DNA from: Pseudomonas sp. GM80
GTDB lineage: Bacteria; Pseudomonadota; Gammaproteobacteria; Pseudomonadales; Pseudomonadaceae
DNA length: 63,993 nucleotides
Direction of reading: 5' to 3'
Assembly: GCF_000282515.1 (NCBI RefSeq)
Contig: NZ_AKJD01000157.1
Coordinates: 1-63,993, forward strand
The first letter of the stretch is position 1. Every line of letters starts with the position of its first letter. The position numbers were made by a program, and so were the translations under genes. Positions 8,487-16,698 of this stretch are shown piece after piece. The notes beneath the pieces are model-generated. The model did no database searches. It was not told the DNA's origin and was given only the letters and a program-made list of their open reading frames with translations.

Positions 8487-9776
8487 TTGCCGCGTTCTTC
8501 CGCTGTACGTTTCAGTCATTTTTTACCTTCGCTGCTGTTGTTACTCGCGGGGTTGGCGGCTGCGTACGTCAAAGACCTCAACGTGTTCTTCACTTCGCTG
8601 TTCAACGTGTTGCCGACTTTGGTGCTGTTGCTGGGCGGAGCTTACTGCGCGGTATACCGACGTCAGCGCGAACTGTTTCTGATGCTCACGGTGTACATCG
8701 CCTACTTTCTGCTCGATACCCAGACCGACTATTACCGCGACAACGGCAAAGTGCGCGAAGACGCCGCCGTGGTCTTCCATCTGGTCTGTCTGCTCTTGCC
8801 GCTGCTGTTTGGCCTGTTTGCCGCGTGGCAGGAGCGCACGCACCTGTTTCAGGACATGGTCGCGCGCTTCGCCGTTTTACTCGCGTTTGGCAGCGTGGCG
8901 TTGGGGCTTGAGCAAAGTTATCCCCAGGCGCTGTTGATGTGGCTCTCGGAAATCCGCTGGCCGGCGCTGCACGGCGCTTGGATGAGCCTGATCCAGCTGT
9001 CCTATCCGGTATTTATCTCGGCGTTCCTGCTCTTGGCCTGGCAGTACTGGCGCAACCCGCGCCCGCTGCACGCGGCGCAACTGGTCGGCCTGCTCGGCGT
9101 GTTCTGGATGCTGCCGAAAACCTTCATCCTGCCGTTTACCCTGAACATCATGTGCAGCCAGGTGATGTTGATGATCGCCGCCGCCGTTGCGCACGAGGCT
9201 TATCAAATGGCCTTCCGCGACGAGCTCACCGGTCTGCCGGGGCGTCGCGCACTCAACGAACGCATGCAGCGCCTCGGCCGCAACTATGTGCTGGCGATGA
9301 GCGACGTCGACCACTTCAAGAAATTCAACGACACCCACGGCCACGATGTTGGTGACCAAGTGCTGCGTCTGGTCGCCAGCAAGCTGTCGAAAATCAGCGG
9401 TGGCGGTAGGGCATATCGCTATGGCGGTGAGGAATTCGCCCTGGTGTTTGCAGGTAAAACCCTTGAAGAGTGCATGCCGCACCTGGAAGTGATCCGCGAG
9501 TCGATTGCGTCCTACAACATTCAACTGCGCAATCAGGAAAACCGCCCGAACGACGACCAACAAGGACGTCAGCGTCGCGCCGGCTCGGGTGCTTCGAGCG
9601 TGTCGGTGACGGTGAGTATCGGCGTCGCCGAGCGCGTTGAGCAGCGCAACCCCGAGCAAGTCCTGAAATCAGCCGACGAGGCGCTCTACAGCGCCAAAGG
9701 CGCAGGGCGAAACTGCGTCGTCGCGTTCGGCCAGAACCGCCGTGGCGCGGTGCGCATGGGCACGGCCGCAGGTTGA
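8487..9776 (+). CDS. Membrane-bound diguanylate cyclase (GGDEF)
   Basis: A 429-residue protein that makes c-di-GMP. The N-terminal ~230 residues form several hydrophobic segments (about seven predicted transmembrane helices). The GGDEF domain follows, with active-site GGEEF at residues 313-317 and FRDELTGLPGRRAL at its start. The RxxD inhibitory site is absent: the residues before GGEEF are SGGGRAYRY, so product inhibition is probably lost. The TTG start has GGAG 8 bases upstream, and no ATG fits. It sits between acyl-CoA dehydrogenase paralogues and behind a Crp/Vfr box. Confidence 0.88.
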   Translation: MPRSSAVRFSHFLPSLLLLLAGLAAAYVKDLNVFFTSLFNVLPTLVLLLGGAYCAVYRRQRELFLMLTVYIAYFLLDTQTDYYRDNGKVREDAAVVFHLVCLLLPLLFGLFAAWQERTHLFQDMVARFAVLLAFGSVALGLEQSYPQALLMWLSEIRWPALHGAWMSLIQLSYPVFISAFLLLAWQYWRNPRPLHAAQLVGLLGVFWMLPKTFILPFTLNIMCSQVMLMIAAAVAHEAYQMAFRDELTGLPGRRALNERMQRLGRNYVLAMSDVDHFKKFNDTHGHDVGDQVLRLVASKLSKISGGGRAYRYGGEEFALVFAGKTLEECMPHLEVIRESIASYNIQLRNQENRPNDDQQGRQRRAGSGASSVSVTVSIGVAERVEQRNPEQVLKSADEALYSAKGAGRNCVVAFGQNRRGAVRMGTAAG

Positions 9777-9865
9777 GTGATGACGGCGCATTCAGCGTCT
9801 GCACAATGATTGTCGGGCGTGGTGGCCGGCAGTAGGTTGAGGAATCTGCTGACGGAGAAGCCACC

Positions 9866-11662
9866 ATGCCTGAGTACAAAGCCCCGCTGCGCGACATGCG
9901 CTTTCTGATCGATCACGTCTTCGACTTCCACGCCAACTACGCCGCCCTCGGCGCGGATGACGCGAGCCCGGACATGATCAACGCGATCCTCGAAGAGGGC
10001 GCGAAGTTCTGCGAGAACGTTCTGGCGCCGCTCAATCGCAGCGGTGACGAGGAGGGCTGCCAGTTCGACAACGGTGTGGTGACAACGCCTACAGGCTTCA
10101 AGCAGGCTTTCGCACAATATGTCGAAGGTGGCTGGCATGGTCTGGCGGCAGATCCGACCTACGGCGGCCAGGGTCTGCCGAGTTCGCTGGGGTTGGTGAT
10201 CAGCGAAATGGTCGGCTCCAGCAACACCTCGTGGGGCATGTACCCGGGCCTGACCCACGGCGCGATGTCGGCGATCCACGCCCACGGCAGCGCCGAGCAG
10301 AAAGAAACCTATCTGAGCAAACTCACCGCCGGGCAATGGACCGGCACCATGTGCCTGACCGAAGCCCACTGCGGCACCGATCTGGGCATCATCAAGACCC
10401 GCGCCGTGCCTCAGGCTGACGGCAGTTATGCGGTCACCGGCAGCAAGATTTTCATCTCCGCCGGCGAGCACGACATGAGCGACAACATCATCCATCTGGT
10501 GTTGGCGAAACTGCCGGACGCGCCAGCCGGGACCAAGGGCATCTCGCTGTTTATCGTGCCGAAGTTCTTGCCGGACACGGCGGGCGAAGCGGGCGAACGC
10601 AACGGTGTTTCCTGTGGTTCGATCGAACACAAGATGGGCATCAAGGCTTCGGCCACCTGCGTGCTCAATTTCGATGGCGCCAAGGGCTACCTGATCGGCG
10701 AGCCGAACAAGGGCCTCAACTGCATGTTCACCATGATGAACCACGCGCGGCTCGGCACCGGCATGCAGGGCTTGTGTCTGGGCGAGGCAAGCTTTCAGGG
10801 CGCGATCAAATATGCCAACGACCGCTTGCAGATGCGCTCACTGACCGGCGCCAAAGCCCCGGACAAAGTCGCCGACCCAATCATCGTCCACCCCGACGTG
10901 CGGCGCATGTTGCTGACCATGAAAGCCTTCAACGAAGGCAACCGCGCACTGACCTACTTCACCGCGCAGTTGCTCGATACCGCACATCTGAACAGCGACG
11001 CCGACGCGCGCCAGGAGGCTGAAGACCTGCTGGCGTTCCTCACGCCGATCTGCAAAGCGTTCATGACCGACAGCGGGCTGGAAGTGACCAACCTCGGCAT
11101 GCAGATATTTGGCGGTCACGGTTTTATTCGCGAGTGGGGCATGGAGCAACTGGTGCGCGATTGCCGGATTGCACCGATTTACGAAGGCACTAACGGCATT
11201 CAGGCGCTGGATCTGCTCGGGCGCAAGGTGCTGGGCAGTCAGGGCAAATTGCTGCGTGGGTTTACCAAAATCGTCCACAAGTTCTGCGCGACCAATGTTG
11301 ACCATCCGCAGTTGGGCAGTTTTGTTGCGCAGCTCAACGAGCTGAATCAGCAGTGGGGCGACCTGACCATGAAGGTCGGCATGGCGGCCATGAAGAACCC
11401 TGATGAAGTGGGCGCGGCGTCGGTGGATTATCTGATGTACAGCGGTTACATCATTCTCGGTTATCTGTGGTTGCGCATGGCGTGGGTGGCGCAGGCGCAA
11501 TTGGAGGCGGGCGAGGGCGAGGCGGATTATCTGCGCGGGAAATTGGCGACGTGCGAGTTTTACTTCAAGCGCTTGTTGCCACGTACGGCGGCGCATCGGG
11601 CGGCGATTGAGGCGGGGAGTGATTGTTTGATGAAGTTGCCGGCGGAGTTGTTTGCGCTTTAA
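9866..11662 (+). CDS. Acyl-CoA dehydrogenase, paralogue 2
   Basis: A 598-residue FAD enzyme, the closest relative of the gene at 4109, sharing MCLTEAHCGTDLG, KIFISAGEHDMSDN, GGHGFIREWGMEQ and IYEGTNGIQALDLLGRKV. It carries the same C-terminal extension, with FYFKRLLPR near its end. GGAG precedes the ATG. It is expected to desaturate acyl-CoA; the substrate is not known. No PsrA box was found in the 89-base upstream gap. The protein starts MPEYKAPLRDMRF, the hallmark of this trio. Confidence 0.93.
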   Translation: MPEYKAPLRDMRFLIDHVFDFHANYAALGADDASPDMINAILEEGAKFCENVLAPLNRSGDEEGCQFDNGVVTTPTGFKQAFAQYVEGGWHGLAADPTYGGQGLPSSLGLVISEMVGSSNTSWGMYPGLTHGAMSAIHAHGSAEQKETYLSKLTAGQWTGTMCLTEAHCGTDLGIIKTRAVPQADGSYAVTGSKIFISAGEHDMSDNIIHLVLAKLPDAPAGTKGISLFIVPKFLPDTAGEAGERNGVSCGSIEHKMGIKASATCVLNFDGAKGYLIGEPNKGLNCMFTMMNHARLGTGMQGLCLGEASFQGAIKYANDRLQMRSLTGAKAPDKVADPIIVHPDVRRMLLTMKAFNEGNRALTYFTAQLLDTAHLNSDADARQEAEDLLAFLTPICKAFMTDSGLEVTNLGMQIFGGHGFIREWGMEQLVRDCRIAPIYEGTNGIQALDLLGRKVLGSQGKLLRGFTKIVHKFCATNVDHPQLGSFVAQLNELNQQWGDLTMKVGMAAMKNPDEVGAASVDYLMYSGYIILGYLWLRMAWVAQAQLEAGEGEADYLRGKLATCEFYFKRLLPRTAAHRAAIEAGSDCLMKLPAELFAL

Positions 11663-11666
11663 AGAA

Positions 11667-11733
11667 GATCAAAAGATCGCAGCCTTCGGCAGCTCCTACA
11701 GGGAATTTGGGGTTGGCGGGGCTGCGATTTTTT
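11667..11733. repeat. Degenerate REP pair
   Basis: An intact arm (GATCGCAGCCTTCGGC, then AGCTCCTACA) is followed by a remnant second arm GGCTGCGATTTTTT. The two halves can pair (CGCAGCC/GGCTGCG) and end in T, so the element can also terminate transcription between dehydrogenase paralogues 2 and 3. Confidence 0.8.
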
Positions 11734-11859
11734 GTGGTGACTAAAAATAACAAATCAGTCACCGGTTGACCCTATGTGTCGCAAAAGTTGTTGAGGTACA
11801 CTCGGGCTCAACGAAAACATCATTCCACGAATCACCGTTTAGATCTTGCGAGGTTTGCC

Positions 11860-13638
11860 ATGGCTGACTACAAAGCGCCGCTGCGCGATATGCGCTTCGT
11901 CCTCAATGAAGTGTTCGAGGTCGCCAAACTCTGGGCCGAACTGCCGGCACTGGCCGAGACCGTCGACGCCGAAACCGTTGAAGCCATTCTCGAAGAGGCC
12001 GGCAAGGTCACCAGCAAAAGCATCGCGCCTTTGAGCCGTGCCGCTGACGAAGAAGGCTGCCATTGGGCCGACGGCGCCGTCACCACCCCGGCCGGTTTCC
12101 CACAGGCTTATCAGACTTACGCCGAAGGCGGTTGGGTCGGCGTGGGCGGTGATCCCGAGTACGGCGGCATGGGCATGCCCAAAGCCGTGTCGGCGCAAGT
12201 TGAAGAAATGGTCAACTCCGCCAGCCTGTCCTTCGGTCTGTACCCGATGTTGACCGCCGGTGCCTGCCTGTCGATCAATGCCCACGCCAGCGAAGAGCTG
12301 AAGGCCGCGTACCTGCCGAACATGTACGCCGGCGTCTGGGCCGGTTCGATGTGCCTGACCGAGCCGCACGCCGGCACCGACCTGGGGATTATTCGTACCA
12401 AGGCTGAGCCTCAGGCCGACGGTTCCTACAAGGTCAGCGGTACCAAGATCTTCATCACCGGTGGCGAACACGACCTCACCGAAAACATCATTCACCTGGT
12501 GCTGGCGAAACTGCCGGACGCCCCGGCGGGCCCGAAAGGCATCTCGCTGTTCCTCGTGCCGAAGTTCATGGTCAACGCCGACGGCAGCCTCGGCGCGCGC
12601 AACCCGGCGAACTGCGGTTCGATCGAACACAAAATGGGCATCCAGGCCTCCGCGACCTGCGTGATGAACTTCGACGAAGCCGTGGGTTATCTGGTCGGCG
12701 AGCCGAACAAAGGCCTCAACGCGATGTTCACCATGATGAACTACGAGCGTCTGGGCGTCGGCATCCAAGGCCTGGCGACCGGCGAGCGCTCTTATCAGAA
12801 CGCCGTTGAATACGCGCGCGACCGTCTGCAAAGCCGTTCACCGACGGGCGCGCAAAACAAAGACAAAGTCGCTGACCCGATCATCGTCCACCCGGACGTG
12901 CGGCGCATGCTGCTGACCATGAAAGCCTCGAACGAAGGCGGCCGTGCGTTCTCCACTTACGTGGCGATGCAACTCGACACCGCCAAGTTCAGCGAAGACG
13001 CCGCGACCCGCAAGCGTGCCGAAGATCTGGTCGCGTTGCTGACGCCGGTGGCCAAAGCGTTCCTCACCGATCTCGGTCTGGAAACCACCGTGCACGGCCA
13101 ACAGATTTTCGGCGGTCACGGCTACATCCGTGAGTGGGGCCAGGAACAACTGGTGCGTGATGTGCGCATCACCCAGATCTACGAAGGCACCAACGGCATT
13201 CAGGCGCTGGATCTGGTCGGTCGCAAGATCGTCGGCAGCGGCGGCGCGTTCTACAAGCTGTTCGCTGACGAGATCCGCCACTTCACCGCGACTGCCAGCG
13301 CCGATCTGGGCGAATTCACCAAGCCGCTGAACGATGCCGTCGACACCCTCGACGAACTGACCTCGTGGGTACTGGATCGGGCGAAAAACAACCCGAACGA
13401 AATCGGCGCGGCCTCGGTCGAATATCTGCAAGCGTTCGGCTACGTTTCCTACGCTTACATGTGGGCACTGATGGCTAAAGCTGCGCTGGGCAAAGAAGCG
13501 CAGGACGATTTCTACGCCAGCAAGCTCGGCACCGCACGTTTCTACTTCGCCCGTCTGTTGCCGCGCATTCACTCGTTGAGCGCGTCGGTGAAGGCTGGCA
13601 GCGAGTCGCTGTTCCTGCTGGATGCGGCGCAATTCTGA
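11860..13638 (+). CDS. Acyl-CoA dehydrogenase, paralogue 3
   Basis: A 592-residue FAD enzyme of the same long-chain class as the two upstream paralogues, with MCLTEPHAGTDLG, KIFITGGEHDL, GGHGYIREWGQEQ and IYEGTNGIQALDLVGRKI. It is more diverged than the other two, for example in its C-terminal region. The ATG at 11860 (MADYKAPLRDMRF) matches the paralogues; the frame is open further upstream to 11776 but that part is not family-like. It is the PA0508-type gene by order. Confidence 0.92.
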   Translation: MADYKAPLRDMRFVLNEVFEVAKLWAELPALAETVDAETVEAILEEAGKVTSKSIAPLSRAADEEGCHWADGAVTTPAGFPQAYQTYAEGGWVGVGGDPEYGGMGMPKAVSAQVEEMVNSASLSFGLYPMLTAGACLSINAHASEELKAAYLPNMYAGVWAGSMCLTEPHAGTDLGIIRTKAEPQADGSYKVSGTKIFITGGEHDLTENIIHLVLAKLPDAPAGPKGISLFLVPKFMVNADGSLGARNPANCGSIEHKMGIQASATCVMNFDEAVGYLVGEPNKGLNAMFTMMNYERLGVGIQGLATGERSYQNAVEYARDRLQSRSPTGAQNKDKVADPIIVHPDVRRMLLTMKASNEGGRAFSTYVAMQLDTAKFSEDAATRKRAEDLVALLTPVAKAFLTDLGLETTVHGQQIFGGHGYIREWGQEQLVRDVRITQIYEGTNGIQALDLVGRKIVGSGGAFYKLFADEIRHFTATASADLGEFTKPLNDAVDTLDELTSWVLDRAKNNPNEIGAASVEYLQAFGYVSYAYMWALMAKAALGKEAQDDFYASKLGTARFYFARLLPRIHSLSASVKAGSESLFLLDAAQF

Positions 13639-13651
13639 TGATGTAACGTCA

Positions 13652-13669
13652 TGTAAGCATTCTCTTACA
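13652..13669. promoter_or_regulatory. GacA upstream activating sequence
   Basis: TGTAAG-N6-CTTACA is a perfect match to the GacA box used by rsmX/rsmY/rsmZ. It sits within a larger 12-bp inverted repeat (13646-13675), about 60-70 bases before the predicted rsmY start. Confidence 0.92.
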
Positions 13670-13725
13670 TGACGTGCTGCTGTTCTCCCATAGTCGGAAA
13701 TTGGATCCAGAGCTAATCTACATTT

Positions 13726-13849
13726 CATGGACGTCGCGCAGGAAGCGCAAAGCAACAACACGGACACGTAGGATTCTGCCAGGGTGGCGGAGTGAAATGG
13801 ATGTCAGGGAAACAGTCTGCAAAGCCCCGCTTCGGCGGGGTTTTCTTTT
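13726..13849 (+). ncRNA. rsmY: Regulatory RNA RsmY
   Basis: An approximately 124-nt small RNA that sequesters RsmA/RsmE-family translational repressors. It contains repeated GGA motifs: ATGGACG, CAGGAAG, CGGACACG, AGGATT, GCGGAG, ATGGAT and CAGGGA. It ends in a canonical terminator, stem CCCCGC/GCGGGG with a TTCG loop and TTTTCTTTT (13825-13849). A TAATCT hexamer (13714-13719) gives a start near 13726, and a perfect GacA box lies upstream. RsmY is preferred over RsmX or RsmZ because of the GCGCAGGAAGCGC hairpin and the position next to the LysR/aminotransferase pair. The 5' end is inferred. Confidence 0.9.
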
Positions 13850-13865
13850 GCCTGCAGAAAAGTAG

Positions 13866-14780
13866 TCAGGCCAGCGGATCAAGCGTTGGCTTCATCTCGC
13901 GTTCCATCACTTCTTCCAGCAATGTCCGCAAAAGAGCCAAAGAGGCCTGCTGGCGTTGCACATCGCGACACACCAGACCCACCTTCAGCGGCACCCGTGG
14001 CTCGCTCAGCGGTTTCCATAGCAGATCCTGATCGTCGTATTCCTTCTGCGAACGCCCAGGCAGCACCGTCGCCAATTTGGTGTGCGGCAGACTGTCGAGA
14101 ATCCCCACCATATTGTTCAGCTCGGCCTGTACTTGCGGGCGCCGTCCCAAGGCTGTGAGTTGCGCCTGCCAGATCTGGCGGATCTGGAACTCCTCGCCCA
14201 ACAGCAGCATGGGCAATTCGGCGGCCTGGCGCATCGAGACTTTCTTGAATTCGCGCAACGGATGATCCGCCGGGATCACCAGCGTCAGTTCGTCTTCATA
14301 GAGCATCACGCCATGCAGGCCCGGTTGGCGCGGCGGCAGATAACTGATGCCAATGTCCAGCGACCCGTTGAGCAGGCGCCGCTCGATCTCAAGTCCAGTC
14401 AATTCATAAATCTGCACTACCAGATGCGGTTGCGCCTTGCGCACCCGCTCAAGCATTTGCGGCACCAGACTGGTGTGAACCGTTTGCAGTACGCCGATGG
14501 CCAGCGTGCGCAAGGCCTGTCCCTTGAAGTTGCCCAACGCCTCGCGTGCCCGTTGCAAACCATCGAGCAGCGGCAAGGCATGGTTGTACAAAGTGTGTGC
14601 GGCGAGGGTCGGCAGCAGACGTTTGCTGCTGCGCTCGAACAGGGTGACGTCGAGGTTCTGCTCAAGTTGGCGGATCTGCTGCGACAACGCTGGCTGCGAG
14701 ATCGACAGACGTTCCGCTGCCCGGCCGACATGGCCTTCTTCGTAGACCGCGACGAAATAACGCAGTTGTTTGAAATCCAT
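13866..14780 (-). CDS. LysR-family transcriptional regulator
   Basis: A 304-residue LTTR. The N-terminal winged helix-turn-helix (MDFKQLRYFVAVYEEGHVGRAAERL, then SQPALSQQIRQLE) is followed by the co-inducer-binding domain, with YLPPRQPGLHG and LTLVIPADHPL typical of the CynR/CbbR-like subgroup. It is divergent from the class III aminotransferase at 14950, which is its most likely target. A T-N11-A palindrome overlaps its own start codon, suggesting autoregulation. The inducer is unknown. It is the PA0528-type regulator by order and converges on rsmY. Confidence 0.92.
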   Translation of the reverse strand: MDFKQLRYFVAVYEEGHVGRAAERLSISQPALSQQIRQLEQNLDVTLFERSSKRLLPTLAAHTLYNHALPLLDGLQRAREALGNFKGQALRTLAIGVLQTVHTSLVPQMLERVRKAQPHLVVQIYELTGLEIERRLLNGSLDIGISYLPPRQPGLHGVMLYEDELTLVIPADHPLREFKKVSMRQAAELPMLLLGEEFQIRQIWQAQLTALGRRPQVQAELNNMVGILDSLPHTKLATVLPGRSQKEYDDQDLLWKPLSEPRVPLKVGLVCRDVQRQQASLALLRTLLEEVMEREMKPTLDPLA

Positions 14781-14793
14781 AAGTAATGCTTAT
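14779..14793. promoter_or_regulatory. Candidate LysR operator
   Basis: ATAAG-N5-CTTAT contains the LTTR signature T-N11-A and overlaps the start codon of the lysR gene. The expected use is autorepression; it is a pattern match only. Confidence 0.5.
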
Positions 14794-14922
14794 CGAAAAT
14801 GCTGGAAAAACGAAATGGCCCGAAGCCGTCAGTGAGCCTAGTCTAACCGCATTCACAAGGCTTACAGGGCCAGAAAGCGCGATGAATAGCGTTCGCTTCC
14901 ACAGTGTTTACATAGGCAGTTC

Positions 14923-14946
14923 AAAACACCTCAATCGAGGTGTTTT
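14923..14946 (+). promoter_or_regulatory. Ribosome-site hairpin before the aminotransferase
   Basis: A perfect 10-bp stem, AAAACACCTC (14923-14932) with GAGGTGTTTT (14937-14946), has the 4-base loop AATC and ends 3 bases before the ATG at 14950. The 3' arm contains the ribosome site GAGG, so folding would hide it. The trailing TTTT also makes it terminator-like. Confidence 0.75.
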
Positions 14947-14949
14947 CCA

Positions 14950-16233
14950 ATGAATCTGTTCAGTTTGCGGCGCCAGACGCCGAGTCTTGATGACCTCTCG
15001 TTCGAGGCCAATTTCTCTGAAAACACTGAAAGTCTTAGCGCCGAGCGGCTGATGCCCAGTGTCGAACGGCCGCAGCAGGTATTCGTTCGTGGTCAGGGTT
15101 CGTGGCTATGGGACAGTAACGACCGCGCGTATCTCGACTTTTCTCAGGCCGGCGGCGCCAACAGCCTCGGCCACAGCCCGTCGGCGCTGGTCAAAGCCAT
15201 CAGCAGTCAGGCGCAGGCGCTGATCAATCCCGGTTTCAACCTGCACAATCGCGGCATGCTCAGCCTCGCCGAGCGGCTGTGCGCCGCTACCGCCAGCGAT
15301 CAGGCTTACCTGCTCAACAGCGGCAGCGAAGCCTGTGAAGCGGCGATCAAACTGGCACGCAAGTGGGGCCAACTGCATCGCGGCGGCGCCTCGCGGATTA
15401 TTGTTGCGAAGCAAGGCTGCCATGGCCGCAGCCTGGCAACGATTTCTGCTTCGGACAGCTGCAATCTGCACAATCGTTTCGCGCCGTTGCTGCCGGGGTT
15501 CGATCCGGTGCCGTTCAACGACTTGCCAGCGCTGCACGCGGCGGTCGATGCGCAAACCGTGGCGATCATGCTTGAACCGACCCAGAGCGATGCCGGCGTT
15601 GTTCCGGCCACCGAGCATTACCTCAAAGGTGTCGAACGACTGTGCCGTGAGTTGGGCATTCTGCTGATCCTCGACGAAGTGCAAACCGGCATTGGTCGCT
15701 GTGGCACCTTGCTCGCGGAACAGTCCTGCGGCGTGCGCGCCGATATCGTCGTGCTCGGCAAAGGGCTTGGCGGCGGTGTGCCGTTGGCGGCGCTGCTGGC
15801 ACGGGGCAAGGCCTGCTGTTTCGAGGCGGGCGAACTCGGCGGCACGCATCACGGCAACGCGCTGATGACAGCGGCCGGGCTGGTGGTGCTCGACAGTGTG
15901 CACGATCGCAGCTTTCTCCAGCAGGTCAACGACAACGGCCAGCACCTGCGCGAAGGCCTGGCCCGCTTGGCGCACCGCTACGACCACGGCGAACTGCGCG
16001 GCCAAGGCCTGTTCTACGGACTGACCCTGTCGGACGATTGCGCCGACGCCGTAGTCCACGCCGCCTTGCACGAAGGCCTGCTGCTCAACGCCCCGCAAGC
16101 CAACTGCCTGCGCTTCACCCCGGCGCTCACCGTGAGCAAAACCAACATCGACGAAATGCTCCTGCGCCTGGGTCGCGCGTTCGCCCGCGTGCGCACCGCA
16201 CAACTGCAATGCCGCAAAGGGATTGCCGTCTGA
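14950..16233 (+). CDS. Class III PLP-dependent aminotransferase
   Basis: A 427-residue fold-type I aminotransferase of the acetylornithine/GABA/omega-amino acid family. It shows LLNSGSEACEAAIKLAR (phosphate binding), LILDEVQTGIGRCG, VVLGKGLGGGVP with the Schiff-base lysine, and GTHHGNALM. The amino donor cannot be named from sequence. The first ~35 residues are an extension; an in-frame ATG at 15052 would give the usual family start. It is divergent from the LysR gene. Some fluorescent pseudomonads list an aminotransferase among PQQ-cluster genes; whether this is that gene is uncertain. Confidence 0.85.
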   Translation: MNLFSLRRQTPSLDDLSFEANFSENTESLSAERLMPSVERPQQVFVRGQGSWLWDSNDRAYLDFSQAGGANSLGHSPSALVKAISSQAQALINPGFNLHNRGMLSLAERLCAATASDQAYLLNSGSEACEAAIKLARKWGQLHRGGASRIIVAKQGCHGRSLATISASDSCNLHNRFAPLLPGFDPVPFNDLPALHAAVDAQTVAIMLEPTQSDAGVVPATEHYLKGVERLCRELGILLILDEVQTGIGRCGTLLAEQSCGVRADIVVLGKGLGGGVPLAALLARGKACCFEAGELGGTHHGNALMTAAGLVVLDSVHDRSFLQQVNDNGQHLREGLARLAHRYDHGELRGQGLFYGLTLSDDCADAVVHAALHEGLLLNAPQANCLRFTPALTVSKTNIDEMLLRLGRAFARVRTAQLQCRKGIAV

Positions 16234-16280
16234 GCTGAAGTTTCCTACCCGAATTAAAGAACCGTCTCGCGGTATAACGC

Positions 16281-16321
16281 ACGCCCCACGCCTGATTCTT
16301 TTGGCGTGGGGCGTTTTTTTT
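16281..16321 (+). terminator. Rho-independent terminator
   Basis: The 12-bp stem ACGCCCCACGCC/GGCGTGGGGCGT with a 10-base loop is followed by a T run. It ends the aminotransferase transcript. Confidence 0.93.
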
Positions 16322-16428
16322 GTGAGGTGGTGGCGATCAAATGGCAGTTGCACTGAACCCTGACGAACGGCGCGGGTCGATTAGCTTGTATGGCTCAAGT
16401 GAGCCAACCCCCATACAGGAGCTGCCCC

Positions 16429-16587
16429 ATGGACTTTATTCGGATCATCATCGCTATTCTGTTGCCACCACTGGGCGTGTTTCTGCAGGTCGGGTTTGGC
16501 GGGGCGTTCTGGTTGAACATTCTGCTGACGTTGTGCGGGTATATTCCGGGGATCGTGCATGCGGTGTACATCATCGCCAAGCGCTGA
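16429..16587 (+). CDS. YqaE/Pmp3-family small membrane protein
   Basis: A 52-residue hydrophobic protein with two transmembrane helices (IIIAILLPPLGVFLQVG and FWLNILLTLCGYIPGIVHAVYII). ILLPPLGV and the GYIPGIVHA turn are the UPF0057/Pmp3 signature. Family members are stress-induced inner-membrane proteins thought to affect membrane potential. AGGAG lies 7 bases before the ATG. It stands alone between a terminator and a REPIN. Confidence 0.88.
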   Translation: MDFIRIIIAILLPPLGVFLQVGFGGAFWLNILLTLCGYIPGIVHAVYIIAKR

Positions 16588-16601
16588 GTCAGCGGCATAA
16601 A

Positions 16602-16690
16602 CCTGTAGGAGCTGCGGCACGCTGCGATCTTTTGATCCTGATCCTCGAATTAAAATCAAAAGATCGCAGCGTGCCGCAGCTCCTACAGGG
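16602..16690. repeat. REPIN (perfect inverted REP pair)
   Basis: Two 35-base arms (16602-16636 and 16656-16690) are perfect reverse complements. They begin CCTGTAGGAGCTGCGG and carry the variant GCACGCTGCGATC core, not the CCGAAGG core of other copies. It lies between the converging small membrane protein gene and the S9 peptidase gene, so it can terminate both. Confidence 0.9.
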
Positions 16691-16698
16691 AGAGGGTT

